This document shows positions 34,987 to 42,511 of a stretch of DNA of 64,000 nucleotides, piece after piece (position 1 is the stretch's first letter; the number at the start of each line of letters is the position of its first letter). The stretch is taken from NCBI GenBank assembly GCA_964465125.1, contig CAYXIO010000004.1:62001-126000 (forward strand). The letters run 5' to 3'. A program made the position numbers and the translations under genes. Under the pieces are notes generated by a model. That model did no database searches, was not told where the DNA came from, and saw nothing but the letters and a program-made list of their open reading frames with translations. Source of the DNA: CAYOHG01 sp964465125. GTDB taxonomy: Bacteria > Planctomycetota > Phycisphaerae > UBA1845 > Fen-1342.

Positions 34987-36463
34987 GCGAAGCCGGCATC
35001 GGCAATTCGAGGACGACCTGATCGCACAGCTCCGCACGCACGCGCGGGCGCTGCTGGGCGGCAAGCTGCCGGCCGACACGCTGTACGTTGAGCCGACCGG
35101 CGAGGGCATCGACGCGGTCCGCGGAGAGCTGGCCCGGCTGCGCGTCTATGATCGCGACGCGCTCGAAAAGCTGGCCGGCACGCGCGCCGTCGAGTTCGTG
35201 TTCCAGCGCAGCCGCCTCGGCGGACTGCTGCGCCGCAACGTCGCCCGCATCCGGCTGCGGACGCTCGCGCCGATCGAATCGATGCTGCGGAACGAGCCCG
35301 CCGGGCCGCGCAGCCGCGAGGACGTGCTCGACGCGCTGGCGCACTACCAGGTTTTGCCGCGCCGGGCCCGGCCCGACGTGGTCGTGCTGGCCAGCGCCAC
35401 CGGTTTCTCGCCCGAAGCGCGCAGCGTCGCCGAGGTGAGCGATCACCCGCGCGTGATTCTGCTGGGCGCCCGGGCCGACGGCGGCTGGGATGTCGCGCTG
35501 CCCGCCGGCCTTCCGAAGACGCCCTGGGCGCGGCTCTTCGAACTCGAAACGCGGGACGATCGGATTCGCCGGCTGGTGTATCATCTGGAGCAGAATTCGG
35601 CCGCGATGGACTCGCGCGGCCTTTCGGTGCGCGAGCTGGCGGAAAGGCTCGGCGTCAGCGAAGCGGAGGCCGCCGGGCTGGTGCGACAGGCCTGTCGGCG
35701 CGACGCGCGGCTGTTCACCGTCGAGCACAACGGCCGGCAGCACGTCTGCCGCAGCCCGCTGGCGGAAGAAGGCGACAAGATGAGCATCTGGAGCCGGATA
35801 CGCAGGCTGTTGCGGATGAAGCCTACGCCCGCAGAGCAGGTCCGCGAGCTTACCGCCCAGCGGGCGCGCGTCGAGCAGCAGCGCTTCGAGCTCGACCAGC
35901 GCGTCGAGCTGCTCGAGGGCCAGGAGCGCCAGATCGTCGAGCAGGGCGCCAAGGCCGCCAGTGACGCGGAGCGCAAGCAGCTCGCCGGCAAGCTGGTGCG
36001 CGTGCGCCGCGAGCTGAGCCGGGCGCGCTCGCAGGCCCAGGTGTTGACCAACCAGATCGACATCGTCGGTACGCAGATTCACCACGTAACGCTGCGTGAG
36101 CAGGGCAAGCGCGTGGCGCTGCCCAGCGCCGAGGAGCTGACGCGCGAGGCCGCCGCCGCCGAGCAGGTCATGACCGAGCTTTCGGCCAACGCCGAGCTGG
36201 CGCGCGGGATCGAGGTGAACGCCGAGACCCCGCAGATGGCCGCCGAGGAGGCCGCGATTTTCGAGGAATTCAAGGCTGCCGCCGCCGGCCGCGAGTCCCA
36301 GTCGGCGGGCGCGGTGCCGGCCTCTGAGCGGTCGCGCGGTTCGGCCGGGCCGGCGCGCGCTTCCGACGATCGCATCGCCGACGCGGCCGACCCGGGCGCG
36401 ACGGCCGAGCCGCCGCCGCCGCCGCGGCGCGAGGGCTCGCGAACGCGGCCGGAGCTGAGCTGA
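34979..36463 (+). CDS. Winged-helix plus ESCRT-III (Snf7)-like coiled-coil protein
   Basis: 494 residues. Residues 1-200 form a domain I do not recognise. About 210-260 reads as a winged helix-turn-helix (GLSVRELAERLGVSEAEAAG, then ARLFTVEHNGRQHVC). From residue 268 the sequence resembles a whole ESCRT-III core: MSIWSRIRRLLRMKPTPAEQ, a basic start and PTP element like Snf7/CHMP4, then a long charged helical hairpin (VEQQRFELDQRVELLEGQER, QIVEQGAKAASDAERKQLAG, NQIDIVGTQIHHVTLREQGK) and an acidic shorter helix (EEAAIFEEFKAA). The tail is disordered and Pro-rich. Winged helix before ESCRT-III is the layout of eukaryotic CHMP7. The Met at residue 268 could also be an internal start (AAGG upstream). 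Assignment by pattern, not search. Confidence 0.72.
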   Translation: MDERSRHRQFEDDLIAQLRTHARALLGGKLPADTLYVEPTGEGIDAVRGELARLRVYDRDALEKLAGTRAVEFVFQRSRLGGLLRRNVARIRLRTLAPIESMLRNEPAGPRSREDVLDALAHYQVLPRRARPDVVVLASATGFSPEARSVAEVSDHPRVILLGARADGGWDVALPAGLPKTPWARLFELETRDDRIRRLVYHLEQNSAAMDSRGLSVRELAERLGVSEAEAAGLVRQACRRDARLFTVEHNGRQHVCRSPLAEEGDKMSIWSRIRRLLRMKPTPAEQVRELTAQRARVEQQRFELDQRVELLEGQERQIVEQGAKAASDAERKQLAGKLVRVRRELSRARSQAQVLTNQIDIVGTQIHHVTLREQGKRVALPSAEELTREAAAAEQVMTELSANAELARGIEVNAETPQMAAEEAAIFEEFKAAAAGRESQSAGAVPASERSRGSAGPARASDDRIADAADPGATAEPPPPPRREGSRTRPELS

Positions 36464-36526
36464 GGGGCGCGGCACGTCGCCGCAAGCGCGGCCTTCGGGT
36501 CCATCAGGTCACGCGGGAATTCCGCC

Positions 36527-37132
36527 ATGAACTTCTTCACCTGGCTGACGACCAAGCGCAAGACGCTCTCGACCATGAGCGTGACGGAGCTGCGCGCCCA
36601 GGAGATGCTGCTGGAGAGCGAGCGCAACCGCATGCAAGGGCGGGTCGAGAAGCTGGCCGCCGACAAGCAGCGCATCGTCGAGCGCGGCGCGAAGGAGAAG
36701 ACGCCCGAGATGCGCCGCACCTTCGCTCAGCAGTACGACCTGCTGCACACCGAGCAGATGATGCTGGCCCGGCACCTGAACATCCGCAGCAAGGAGCTGC
36801 TGACGGTGGCGCGGCTGCGCATCCTGCGCGAAAGCGCCAGCCGCGGCGGTCTGTCGACCGGTGCGATCGCGACCATCCGCGAGGCCGATCTGGCGCTGAT
36901 CGAGAAGCTGATCGAGAGCGACGCCATCACCAGCGAGATGTACCAGGAGCGGCTCGACGAGATTCTGCGCATCGGCCACGAAGCGGATGCGGCGGGGGCG
37001 GGCGTTTCGCCGGCCGGCCAGGAGCTGCTGAAGATCTGGAACGACATGGACGCCGGCCTGATCAAGGACACCAGCGAGGCCTTCGACGAGGCGGAGAAGC
37101 GTGTCCGCGAGCGGGGCAAGGCGGCGGAGTAG
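36527..37132 (+). CDS. ESCRT-III-like helical protein (Snf7-type)
   Basis: 201 residues, almost entirely charged helix. Short N terminus (MNFFTWLTTKRKTLSTMSV), then a hairpin-like pair of helices (LRAQEMLLESERNRMQGRVE and FAQQYDLLHTEQMMLARHLN), and further helices with LIEKLIESDAITSEMYQERL and an acidic C-terminal region. Its segment KQRIVERGAKEK matches RQIVEQGAKAAS in the preceding protein at the same place in the hairpin, so the two are paralogues. No signal peptide, no TM, so cytoplasmic. I infer a polymer-forming, membrane-associated protein of the ESCRT-III superfamily. A generic coiled-coil protein is the alternative. Confidence 0.68.
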   Translation: MNFFTWLTTKRKTLSTMSVTELRAQEMLLESERNRMQGRVEKLAADKQRIVERGAKEKTPEMRRTFAQQYDLLHTEQMMLARHLNIRSKELLTVARLRILRESASRGGLSTGAIATIREADLALIEKLIESDAITSEMYQERLDEILRIGHEADAAGAGVSPAGQELLKIWNDMDAGLIKDTSEAFDEAEKRVRERGKAAE

Positions 37133-37142
37133 CGGATCGGTC

Positions 37143-37682
37143 GGAAGGTGGAAAAGTCGACAGGTTGAAAGCGGATACACGGGATGGCGGCGATCCGGAG
37201 ATTCGAAGAGCTCGAGTGCTGGCAGCTGGCGCGCGAAATCGCGCGCGGCGTCTATCGAGCGACGCGCACGCAGCCGGTCTCGGGAGACTTTGCACTGTCG
37301 AACCAGATGAGACGCGCCGCAGTCAGCATTACCAGCAACATCGCGGAGGGATTCGAGCGCGGCACGCGCAAGCAACAGATTGAATTCTGCTACATTGCCA
37401 AGGGCTCGCTTGGCGAGCTTCGCAGCCAGGTCATCATCGCTCGCGATGTCAGCCTGCTGGGCGAAGATGCCTTTCAGTGGCTCACCGAGCGATGCGAGCA
37501 GTGCTCTCGCGTCATCTACGGCTACATTCGGTCTTTGCGAGCCTCTTCCGAGCGATTTCCAGGCCCAAAGTTCGCGGAACCGCGGGAAAACGAGACATGC
37601 ACGGAGGCGTCGACAATTGAGCGTGATGCCTCCGCGTGATCTTTTCACCTGTTGACTTGTCGACCTTTTGACCTGTCCACCA
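37143..37682. mobile_element. Four-helix-bundle (IVS) cassette with imperfect inverted flanks
   Basis: The 456 nt IVS gene is flanked by related short words in opposite orientation: AAAAGTCGACAGGTTGAAAG (37152-37171) on the left and, read on the other strand, AAAAGGTCGACAAGTCAACA with AGGTGAAAAG next (within 37641-37682) on the right, sharing GTCGACA. The right flank also contains repeated GACCTGTCC/CACCTGTTGAC words. It separates two ESCRT-III-like genes. Boundaries and mobility are inferred. Confidence 0.5.
37184..37639 (+). CDS. Four helix bundle protein (S23/IVS family)
   Basis: 151 residues from the ATG at 37184. The family signature is clear: FEELECWQLAREIARGVYRA at the N terminus, the NQMRRAAVSITSNIAEGFER motif and the FCYIAKGSLGELRSQVIIAR helix. 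These proteins form pentameric four-helix bundles, were first found in intervening sequences of bacterial 23S rRNA genes and are scattered as single genes in planctomycetes and other phyla. Their function is not known. The C-terminal 30 residues are polar and probably disordered. Unlike its neighbours it is not a charged-helix ESCRT-like protein, and the flanking repeats mark it as an insertion in the operon. Confidence 0.92.
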   Translation: MAAIRRFEELECWQLAREIARGVYRATRTQPVSGDFALSNQMRRAAVSITSNIAEGFERGTRKQQIEFCYIAKGSLGELRSQVIIARDVSLLGEDAFQWLTERCEQCSRVIYGYIRSLRASSERFPGPKFAEPRENETCTEASTIERDASA

Positions 37683-37693
37683 GCGAGACGCTT

Positions 37694-38308
37694 ATGGCCC
37701 TCTTCAAGTCCGCCGAAGAACGCCGCCTCGAACGCGACATCAAGATTCGCCAGGGAATCCGCCGCATCGAGAAGGCCATCGCCGAGCAGTCCAAGTTCGC
37801 CGACGAATTCGTCCGCAACGCGCGGCAGGCGAAGCAGATCGGCGACCATTCGCAGTACCAGTTCATCCGCAACTCGCTCAAGAAGACCGCGACCATCCGC
37901 AAGCTGCTCGAACGGCAGTTGCTCGCGGTCAAGAACGCGCTGCTGATCAAGCGCCAGGCCGAGGCCAGCGCCGACTTCGCCCAGTCGATGAACCTGATGG
38001 CCAGCGAGGTCAGCAAGCTCTTCGGCCAGACCGACCTGGCCAAGACCCAGCTTGCCTGGGAGAAGGCCATGATGCAGTCGCAGACGATGGAGGAGCGCAT
38101 GCAGATGTTTCTCGACGCGGTCGAGTCGGGCGCGGCGGCGGACGTGTCGACCGCGCCGGCGGAGGCCATCAGCGACGAGGAGATCGACCGGCTGATCGAG
38201 GCCGAGGGGCAGGTCGAGCAGGCCCGCGAGCAGCAGCAGATGTCAGCCCTGCGGGCCGAGCTGGCGGCGCTGAAGGGCCAGGGCGACGCAGGCAAGGAGA
38301 CGAAGTAG
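37694..38308 (+). CDS. ESCRT-III-like protein of Vps2/CHMP type with MIM1-like tail
   Basis: 204 residues from the ATG at 37694. Helices follow the order of Vps2/CHMP1-2: a basic first helix (IRQGIRRIEKAIAEQSKFAD), a second helix (FIRNSLKKTATIRKLLERQL then AVKNALLIKRQAEASADFAQ), SMNLMASEVSKLFGQ, a Met-rich stretch (WEKAMMQSQTMEERMQMFLD) and an acidic segment (ISDEEIDRLIEAE). The C terminus has LRAELAALK (about residues 186-194), which keeps the LxxxLxxLK spacing of the MIM1 motif that Vps4 MIT domains bind, with Glu in place of the usual Arg. The gene encoding a MIT-AAA protein lies 1.1 kb downstream. Function inferred from this pattern match and context. Confidence 0.75.
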   Translation: MALFKSAEERRLERDIKIRQGIRRIEKAIAEQSKFADEFVRNARQAKQIGDHSQYQFIRNSLKKTATIRKLLERQLLAVKNALLIKRQAEASADFAQSMNLMASEVSKLFGQTDLAKTQLAWEKAMMQSQTMEERMQMFLDAVESGAAADVSTAPAEAISDEEIDRLIEAEGQVEQAREQQQMSALRAELAALKGQGDAGKETK

Positions 38309-38311
38309 GCG

Positions 38312-38647
38312 ATGGTGCGCGACGAAGGAGAATTCCGGGGGTTGCATTCGCCATCCATGCGCCTTTGGCGCGGGAGCCCGATCCACCCCATGGAGGAGGC
38401 GCGGAGGTTCTTTGACGGCGAGGGACCGGTGCCGGAGACACTTCGTCGACTCGCAGAGCGCCTCGGTGCCGCGGGCATGCAGAAGGACTGGGCCGACGTG
38501 ATCGAGCTGATGCGCGTGGACCACCTCGACGAGACCTTCGCCGACAAGCTGCACCCGGTGACGCGCTCGGCCTACCTGCAATGCCATGACCAGAAGCTCG
38601 AAGAGGACCGCTACAACCCGGAGATCGATGACCCGCCGGCGGAGTGA
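38312..38647 (+). CDS. Hypothetical protein in the ESCRT-like cluster
   Basis: 111 residues if started at 38312, three bases after the previous stop; the Met at 38390 (MEEARRFFDGEGPVPETLRR) is another possible start and begins the part that looks best folded. The sequence is helical and acidic (GMQKDWADVIELMRVDHLDE), with a polar tail ending PEIDDPPAE. No family recognised. It overlaps the next gene. Confidence 0.6.
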   Translation: MVRDEGEFRGLHSPSMRLWRGSPIHPMEEARRFFDGEGPVPETLRRLAERLGAAGMQKDWADVIELMRVDHLDETFADKLHPVTRSAYLQCHDQKLEEDRYNPEIDDPPAE

Positions 38648-39290
38648 TTTGAGCGATGCGCTTGACGCGCCGGGCGGCCAGCCGCGGGGCGGCGCGTACT
38701 TCTTCTCCCACACCGGCCCGATCGCCGAGGCCGGCCGGGATCTGCTGCGCTCGCTGCGCACCGCCGGCGTCGAGCATGTCCTCGTCGGAGATGCGGCCTG
38801 CTGCGTGCACGCCGCTCAGGCCGTGACGCCCAACGACTCGAAGCCGCCGCAATCCGCGGAGTTGAACTGGCCGCTGCGCTACTTTGCCGTGTGCGTCCGG
38901 CCGAGTGACGTTGACCGCTTTCGCCAGACGGTGGCAGGCCGCGAATTCGAGGTGATCCCCGGCCAGCGCTCGCGGCTGCTGCATCCGCACTCGGGCATCG
39001 AGGTCGATCTGTTGCCCGCCGGCGAGGTCGTCGGCGATCCGCTTCGCCAGCGGGAAATCCGCTGGCCCGATCCGAACGTCGCCGTCTGGCTTGGCGGCGT
39101 TCCCGTGCCGCCGCTGGAGCGGCTGATCGAGCTCCGGCTGGCCGAGTTCTCACCGGACGGGCGCGCGGCGGTGATCTCGCTGCTGGGGCTGACCGGCGTG
39201 CCGGCCGAGCGCTTCGCGTCCGTGCATCCACTGCTGCGCGGCGAACTCGAGGCGTGTTTCGCCGAGGCGCGGCGCCTGCCGGGGGTATGA
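38628..39290 (+). CDS. Hypothetical protein, possibly nucleotidyltransferase-fold
   Basis: 220 residues from the ATG at 38628 (GGAG at 38620-38623), overlapping the previous gene; a TTG at 38649 is the alternative start. The segment LRTAGVEHVLVGDAACCVHA resembles the opening 'l...gv.yvlvGG.A...hG' of nucleotidyltransferase-like proteins, and a later acidic strand (GIEVDLLPAGEVVGDP) sits where they carry their second Asp. The usual GS...D.D catalytic motif is not complete, so an inactive or divergent member is likely. Fits the cluster by position only. Confidence 0.55.
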   Translation: MTRRRSDLSDALDAPGGQPRGGAYFFSHTGPIAEAGRDLLRSLRTAGVEHVLVGDAACCVHAAQAVTPNDSKPPQSAELNWPLRYFAVCVRPSDVDRFRQTVAGREFEVIPGQRSRLLHPHSGIEVDLLPAGEVVGDPLRQREIRWPDPNVAVWLGGVPVPPLERLIELRLAEFSPDGRAAVISLLGLTGVPAERFASVHPLLRGELEACFAEARRLPGV

Positions 39291-39394
39291 TTGGCCTAAG
39301 CGCGTGCCGACGATGACCGGCATGCGAGAAACGGCGTCCTTGGACTGCCTCGGCCGCTGAATTTGGTATTTGCGACGGTAGGCGGGCAGGAGCC

Positions 39395-40597
39395 ATGGCT
39401 TTGCGCTGGCGAGGGCCGCAGCGCGAAGCCAAGAAAGTTCTCGAATCCGAATCGACCATGAGCACCTTTGCCACATTCACGCGGCTGAAAGACAAGGGCC
39501 TCGCGGCGCTGAAGGCGGGGGACTACGTCGCCGCCCGGCCGTACCTGATCCAGGCCGCCGAGTGCATGATCGAGCTGTCCGAGGCCAGCGCGGATGCGAC
39601 CCAGCGGGCCGAGCAGGAGGCGTACGCCCGCGAGCTGCTCGACCTCGCGAAGGACTGCGACCGGCATGTGCCGCTCGGCGAGCGGGGCGGTCCGGGCGGC
39701 AAAGCGCGCGACCGGGCCCGCGATCGCGACGATGACAAGGGCGCCGACGCGCAAGACTGGGTGGTGCGCGAGAAGCCGATGGTGCGCTTCGCCGACATCG
39801 CCGGGCTGGACGAGGTGAAGCAGGAAATCTACCTCAAGATGATCTACCCGTTTCAGCACCCCGAGCTGGCCAGCCACTATGGCATCGACGTCGGCGGCGG
39901 GATGCTGCTGTACGGTCCGCCCGGCACCGGCAAAACCATGTTCGCCAAGGCGGTGGCCTGTGAGTTGGAAGCGACGATGTTCGTCGTCACGCCGGCGCAA
40001 CTGATGAGCAAGTGGGTCGGCGAGGCCGAGCAGAACGTGCGCAAGCTGTTCGATGCCGCGAAGGCGGAGGCCAAGAGCGTGATCTTCCTCGACGAGGTCG
40101 AGGCGATGGTGCCCAAGCGGCGCAGCACCGACAGCACGGTGATGCAGCGCGTCGTGCCGCAGATTCTTCAGGAGATCGAGGGCTTCGACCGCAAGACGGG
40201 CCGCGCGCTGCTGTTCCTGGGCGCGACCAACGAACCCTGGACGCTCGACCCGGCGATGATGCGGCCCGGACGGCTGGATGCCAAGGTCTACATCCCGCTG
40301 CCGGACCCCGAGGCGCGTTTCAAGCTCTTCGAGATCTACCTGAACAAGCGGCCGCTGGCCGACGACGTCGATCTCGCGGCGCTGGTGGAGAAAACCGCCG
40401 GCTACAGCGGCGCCGACATCAAGGCCATTTGCGGCCGTGCGGCAACCCGGCCGTTTTTGGAATCGGTGGGCGGCGGCGAACGCCGTAATATCCGTATGAC
40501 GGACCTCGTCGACGTGATTGCGCAGACGCCGGCGTCGGTCCGCGCCAAGGACGTCGCGCGTTATGAAGAGTGGGGGCGTGAGGTCAGCACCGCCTGA
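39395..40597 (+). CDS. MIT-domain AAA ATPase of the Vps4 (meiotic) clade
   Basis: 400 residues from the ATG at 39395; the ATG at 39458 (MSTFATFTRLKDKGLAALKA) starts exactly at the MIT-like domain and is possible. Residues 22-90 look like a three-helix MIT domain (AGDYVAARPYLIQAAECMIE, EQEAYARELLDLAKDCDRH). The AAA module has Walker A GPPGTGKT (about 174-181), pore loop 1 LMSKWVGEAEQNVRKLF, Walker B VIFLDEVEAM and GATNEPWTLDPAMMRPGRLD with VYIPLPD. The C terminus, MTDLVDVIAQTPASVRAKDV then ARYEEWGREV, matches the Vps4_C helix. The SKWxGE pore loop and ATNxPWxLD are meiotic-clade hallmarks. No clear beta-domain insert is present, as in archaeal CdvC. It should disassemble ESCRT-III-type polymers. 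Confidence 0.88.
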   Translation: MALRWRGPQREAKKVLESESTMSTFATFTRLKDKGLAALKAGDYVAARPYLIQAAECMIELSEASADATQRAEQEAYARELLDLAKDCDRHVPLGERGGPGGKARDRARDRDDDKGADAQDWVVREKPMVRFADIAGLDEVKQEIYLKMIYPFQHPELASHYGIDVGGGMLLYGPPGTGKTMFAKAVACELEATMFVVTPAQLMSKWVGEAEQNVRKLFDAAKAEAKSVIFLDEVEAMVPKRRSTDSTVMQRVVPQILQEIEGFDRKTGRALLFLGATNEPWTLDPAMMRPGRLDAKVYIPLPDPEARFKLFEIYLNKRPLADDVDLAALVEKTAGYSGADIKAICGRAATRPFLESVGGGERRNIRMTDLVDVIAQTPASVRAKDVARYEEWGREVSTA

Positions 40598-40678
40598 GCC
40601 GGCCTCGCCGCGCAAACCGGCGCGCGGTGTGCTGGCCGCGCAAGCACTGGCGCGCTGCCTGGATTGCGAGACGACACC

Positions 40679-42445
40679 ATGAGCCGCGAGACCCTGAAGC
40701 GACTGGAAGCCGCCACGCTGGTGGCCCTGCGGATCGACGGCGACGACTGGTCGAGCGGGCTGCTGCGGCGGGACGCGCCGATTCCGGATGCGTGGATGGG
40801 GCTGGTGGAATCCGCCGACGGCCGGCGCCGGTTTGCGCCGGCGGGCGAGACGCCGCGCGTCGGGCGCGGCGATCACCTGCTCCTGGTGCGAAAGACCGCG
40901 CTGGCGATTCCGATTGCCCTGGAAGACGCGCCGGCGGCCTCTGGCGAGTCGTTCCAGGCATCCTGCGAGGTTCTGCTGCGCTGGCCGGCGCGCGAGATCG
41001 AGCTTTCAGCCTTGCGCGGCGTCGTTCCGGTTGGCGTCGAGCTGCACCTGGCGCAGCTCGGCGAACTCGTGTCTCAGCGTGGTGCGAGCGCCGCCCTGCG
41101 CCAGTTCGTTGCCACAAAGGCCGCTGAAGCGCTGCTCGGCGACCAGGTTCGCGAGGACCTGCTGGCGTTTCTGCGCGCGCAGCTTCGCCCGCTGCTTTTT
41201 GAGCTGGGCGCCGAGATCGAGCGTTTGGGCGAGGTGCGATTCGCGAGCGAAGCGTATCGCCGGCGCCGCCTGCGCGAGCGCGAATCCACCGAGCAGGCCG
41301 AACGCATCCGCGCGCGGCAGGTGGTCGAGCAAGCCGCGCTGGTCGCGACGAACCGCCGCCTGGAGGATCTCTCCGGGCTGCTCGAAAAACTGCGCGGCCT
41401 TTCGCGCAACGACGCCGAAATGCGCTGGCATGATCTGCTTCCCGCGCTGAGTCCGGCGGAGCGCGGCAAGCTGCTCGAGAATCTCTGGCGGATCACGCCC
41501 GATCGGCGCACCTCCGCCGCCATCGTCGCGATCGCCGGCGGCGAGCTGCTCTGGCTCGATCCCGCCGATCCGCGGCGCGTGCTGCGCCGCGGCCGGCCCG
41601 GCGAGCAGCTCGGCGGCCTGCGCTCGCTGAGCTTCTGCCCGGACCGGCACGTCGTCGCCGCGGGCGCCGCGAGCGGCGTCTGGCTGCTCGATGCCGAAAC
41701 GGGCGCGCCGCGCGCGTGCCTGGCCGTGCCCGACGCGGAAGGCCCGCGGACCGGCTTCAACGCCGCCGTCATGCTCGCCGATCGGCTCTTCGCGACGCAT
41801 TCGCAGCTCGGTTGCTGGAGTTGGGCGATTGAGCCGCCGGGAGACGCGCGTCCCATCCTGCGCCCGATGCATGGCACGCCGCGGACGATTCGCGCGGCCT
41901 GCGCGGGGGATGATGGAGCGCTCTATTTCGCGGCGGATGATTGCGTGCAGCGCTTCGACCCCGCCAGCGGCGAGCTGCGCGCGGTCGACTCCGCGGACGA
42001 CATCATTCACAGCCTGGCGATGCTCGGCAACCGGCTCTACGTGGGCACCGAGCGCAGCCTGCTTTGCCAGGACCTCGCGCGGCCGGGCGATTGGTGGGTG
42101 CTGCGGCGCAGCGGCGAGCCGATCGAGTCCGTCCAGCCGCGGCGCTGGAACGACCTGGTCGAGCTCGTGCTGCCTGCGGGCGCCGACGGCGTCTGCGGCC
42201 TGTATGGCGAGGAGGGAGTCACCGCGCGGCTGCTCGAATCCACCGCTCCGATTCGGCGGGTCTGGGCCGCTGACGACCTGGTGGTCGGGCTTACCGAAGC
42301 CCGCGACCGGCTGGTGGTCATGAACGCATCGCTTCCTGCTCGGCAGGGGCGCGACGTCTCGATCGGCCGAATGACGGGCCACTCCGTTCAGGATGCGTGC
42401 ATCGTGACGAAGGCTGCGGCTTCGGAAGCCAAGGTCGAAGGCTGA
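40679..42445 (+). CDS. Large protein with possible SPFH-like domain, coiled coil and beta-propeller
   Basis: 588 residues from the ATG at 40679. No signal peptide or TM. Residues about 90-200 (EVLLRWPAREIELSALRGVV, FVATKAAEALLGDQVREDLL, FELGAEIERLGEVRFASEAY) have the strand-helix-strand rhythm and 'l..Ga.i..lg.vrf' ending seen in SPFH/band-7 proteins. A charged helix follows (RRRRLRERESTEQAERIRAR), then from about 275 repeated strand units (AIVAIAGGELLWLDPADPRR, GGLRSLSFCPDRHVVAAGAA, GNRLYVGTERSLL) suggesting a propeller. Both labels are tentative. It lies 81 nt after the AAA gene and appears to close the cluster. Confidence 0.6.
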   Translation: MSRETLKRLEAATLVALRIDGDDWSSGLLRRDAPIPDAWMGLVESADGRRRFAPAGETPRVGRGDHLLLVRKTALAIPIALEDAPAASGESFQASCEVLLRWPAREIELSALRGVVPVGVELHLAQLGELVSQRGASAALRQFVATKAAEALLGDQVREDLLAFLRAQLRPLLFELGAEIERLGEVRFASEAYRRRRLRERESTEQAERIRARQVVEQAALVATNRRLEDLSGLLEKLRGLSRNDAEMRWHDLLPALSPAERGKLLENLWRITPDRRTSAAIVAIAGGELLWLDPADPRRVLRRGRPGEQLGGLRSLSFCPDRHVVAAGAASGVWLLDAETGAPRACLAVPDAEGPRTGFNAAVMLADRLFATHSQLGCWSWAIEPPGDARPILRPMHGTPRTIRAACAGDDGALYFAADDCVQRFDPASGELRAVDSADDIIHSLAMLGNRLYVGTERSLLCQDLARPGDWWVLRRSGEPIESVQPRRWNDLVELVLPAGADGVCGLYGEEGVTARLLESTAPIRRVWAADDLVVGLTEARDRLVVMNASLPARQGRDVSIGRMTGHSVQDACIVTKAAASEAKVEG

Positions 42446-42511
42446 AGAAGGAAGACCACAACTCTTCCCGGCCCTGCGCCACGCGCGCTCTACCTGCCAA
42501 CTTGAGTCGAC

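Noticed and set aside
36527..37132. Simple PspA/Vipp1 homologue
   Set aside because: PspA/Vipp1 proteins have a recognisable amphipathic N-terminal helix and conserved first-hairpin sequence that I do not see; the better match in context is the Snf7/Vps2 type, with a MIT-AAA partner.
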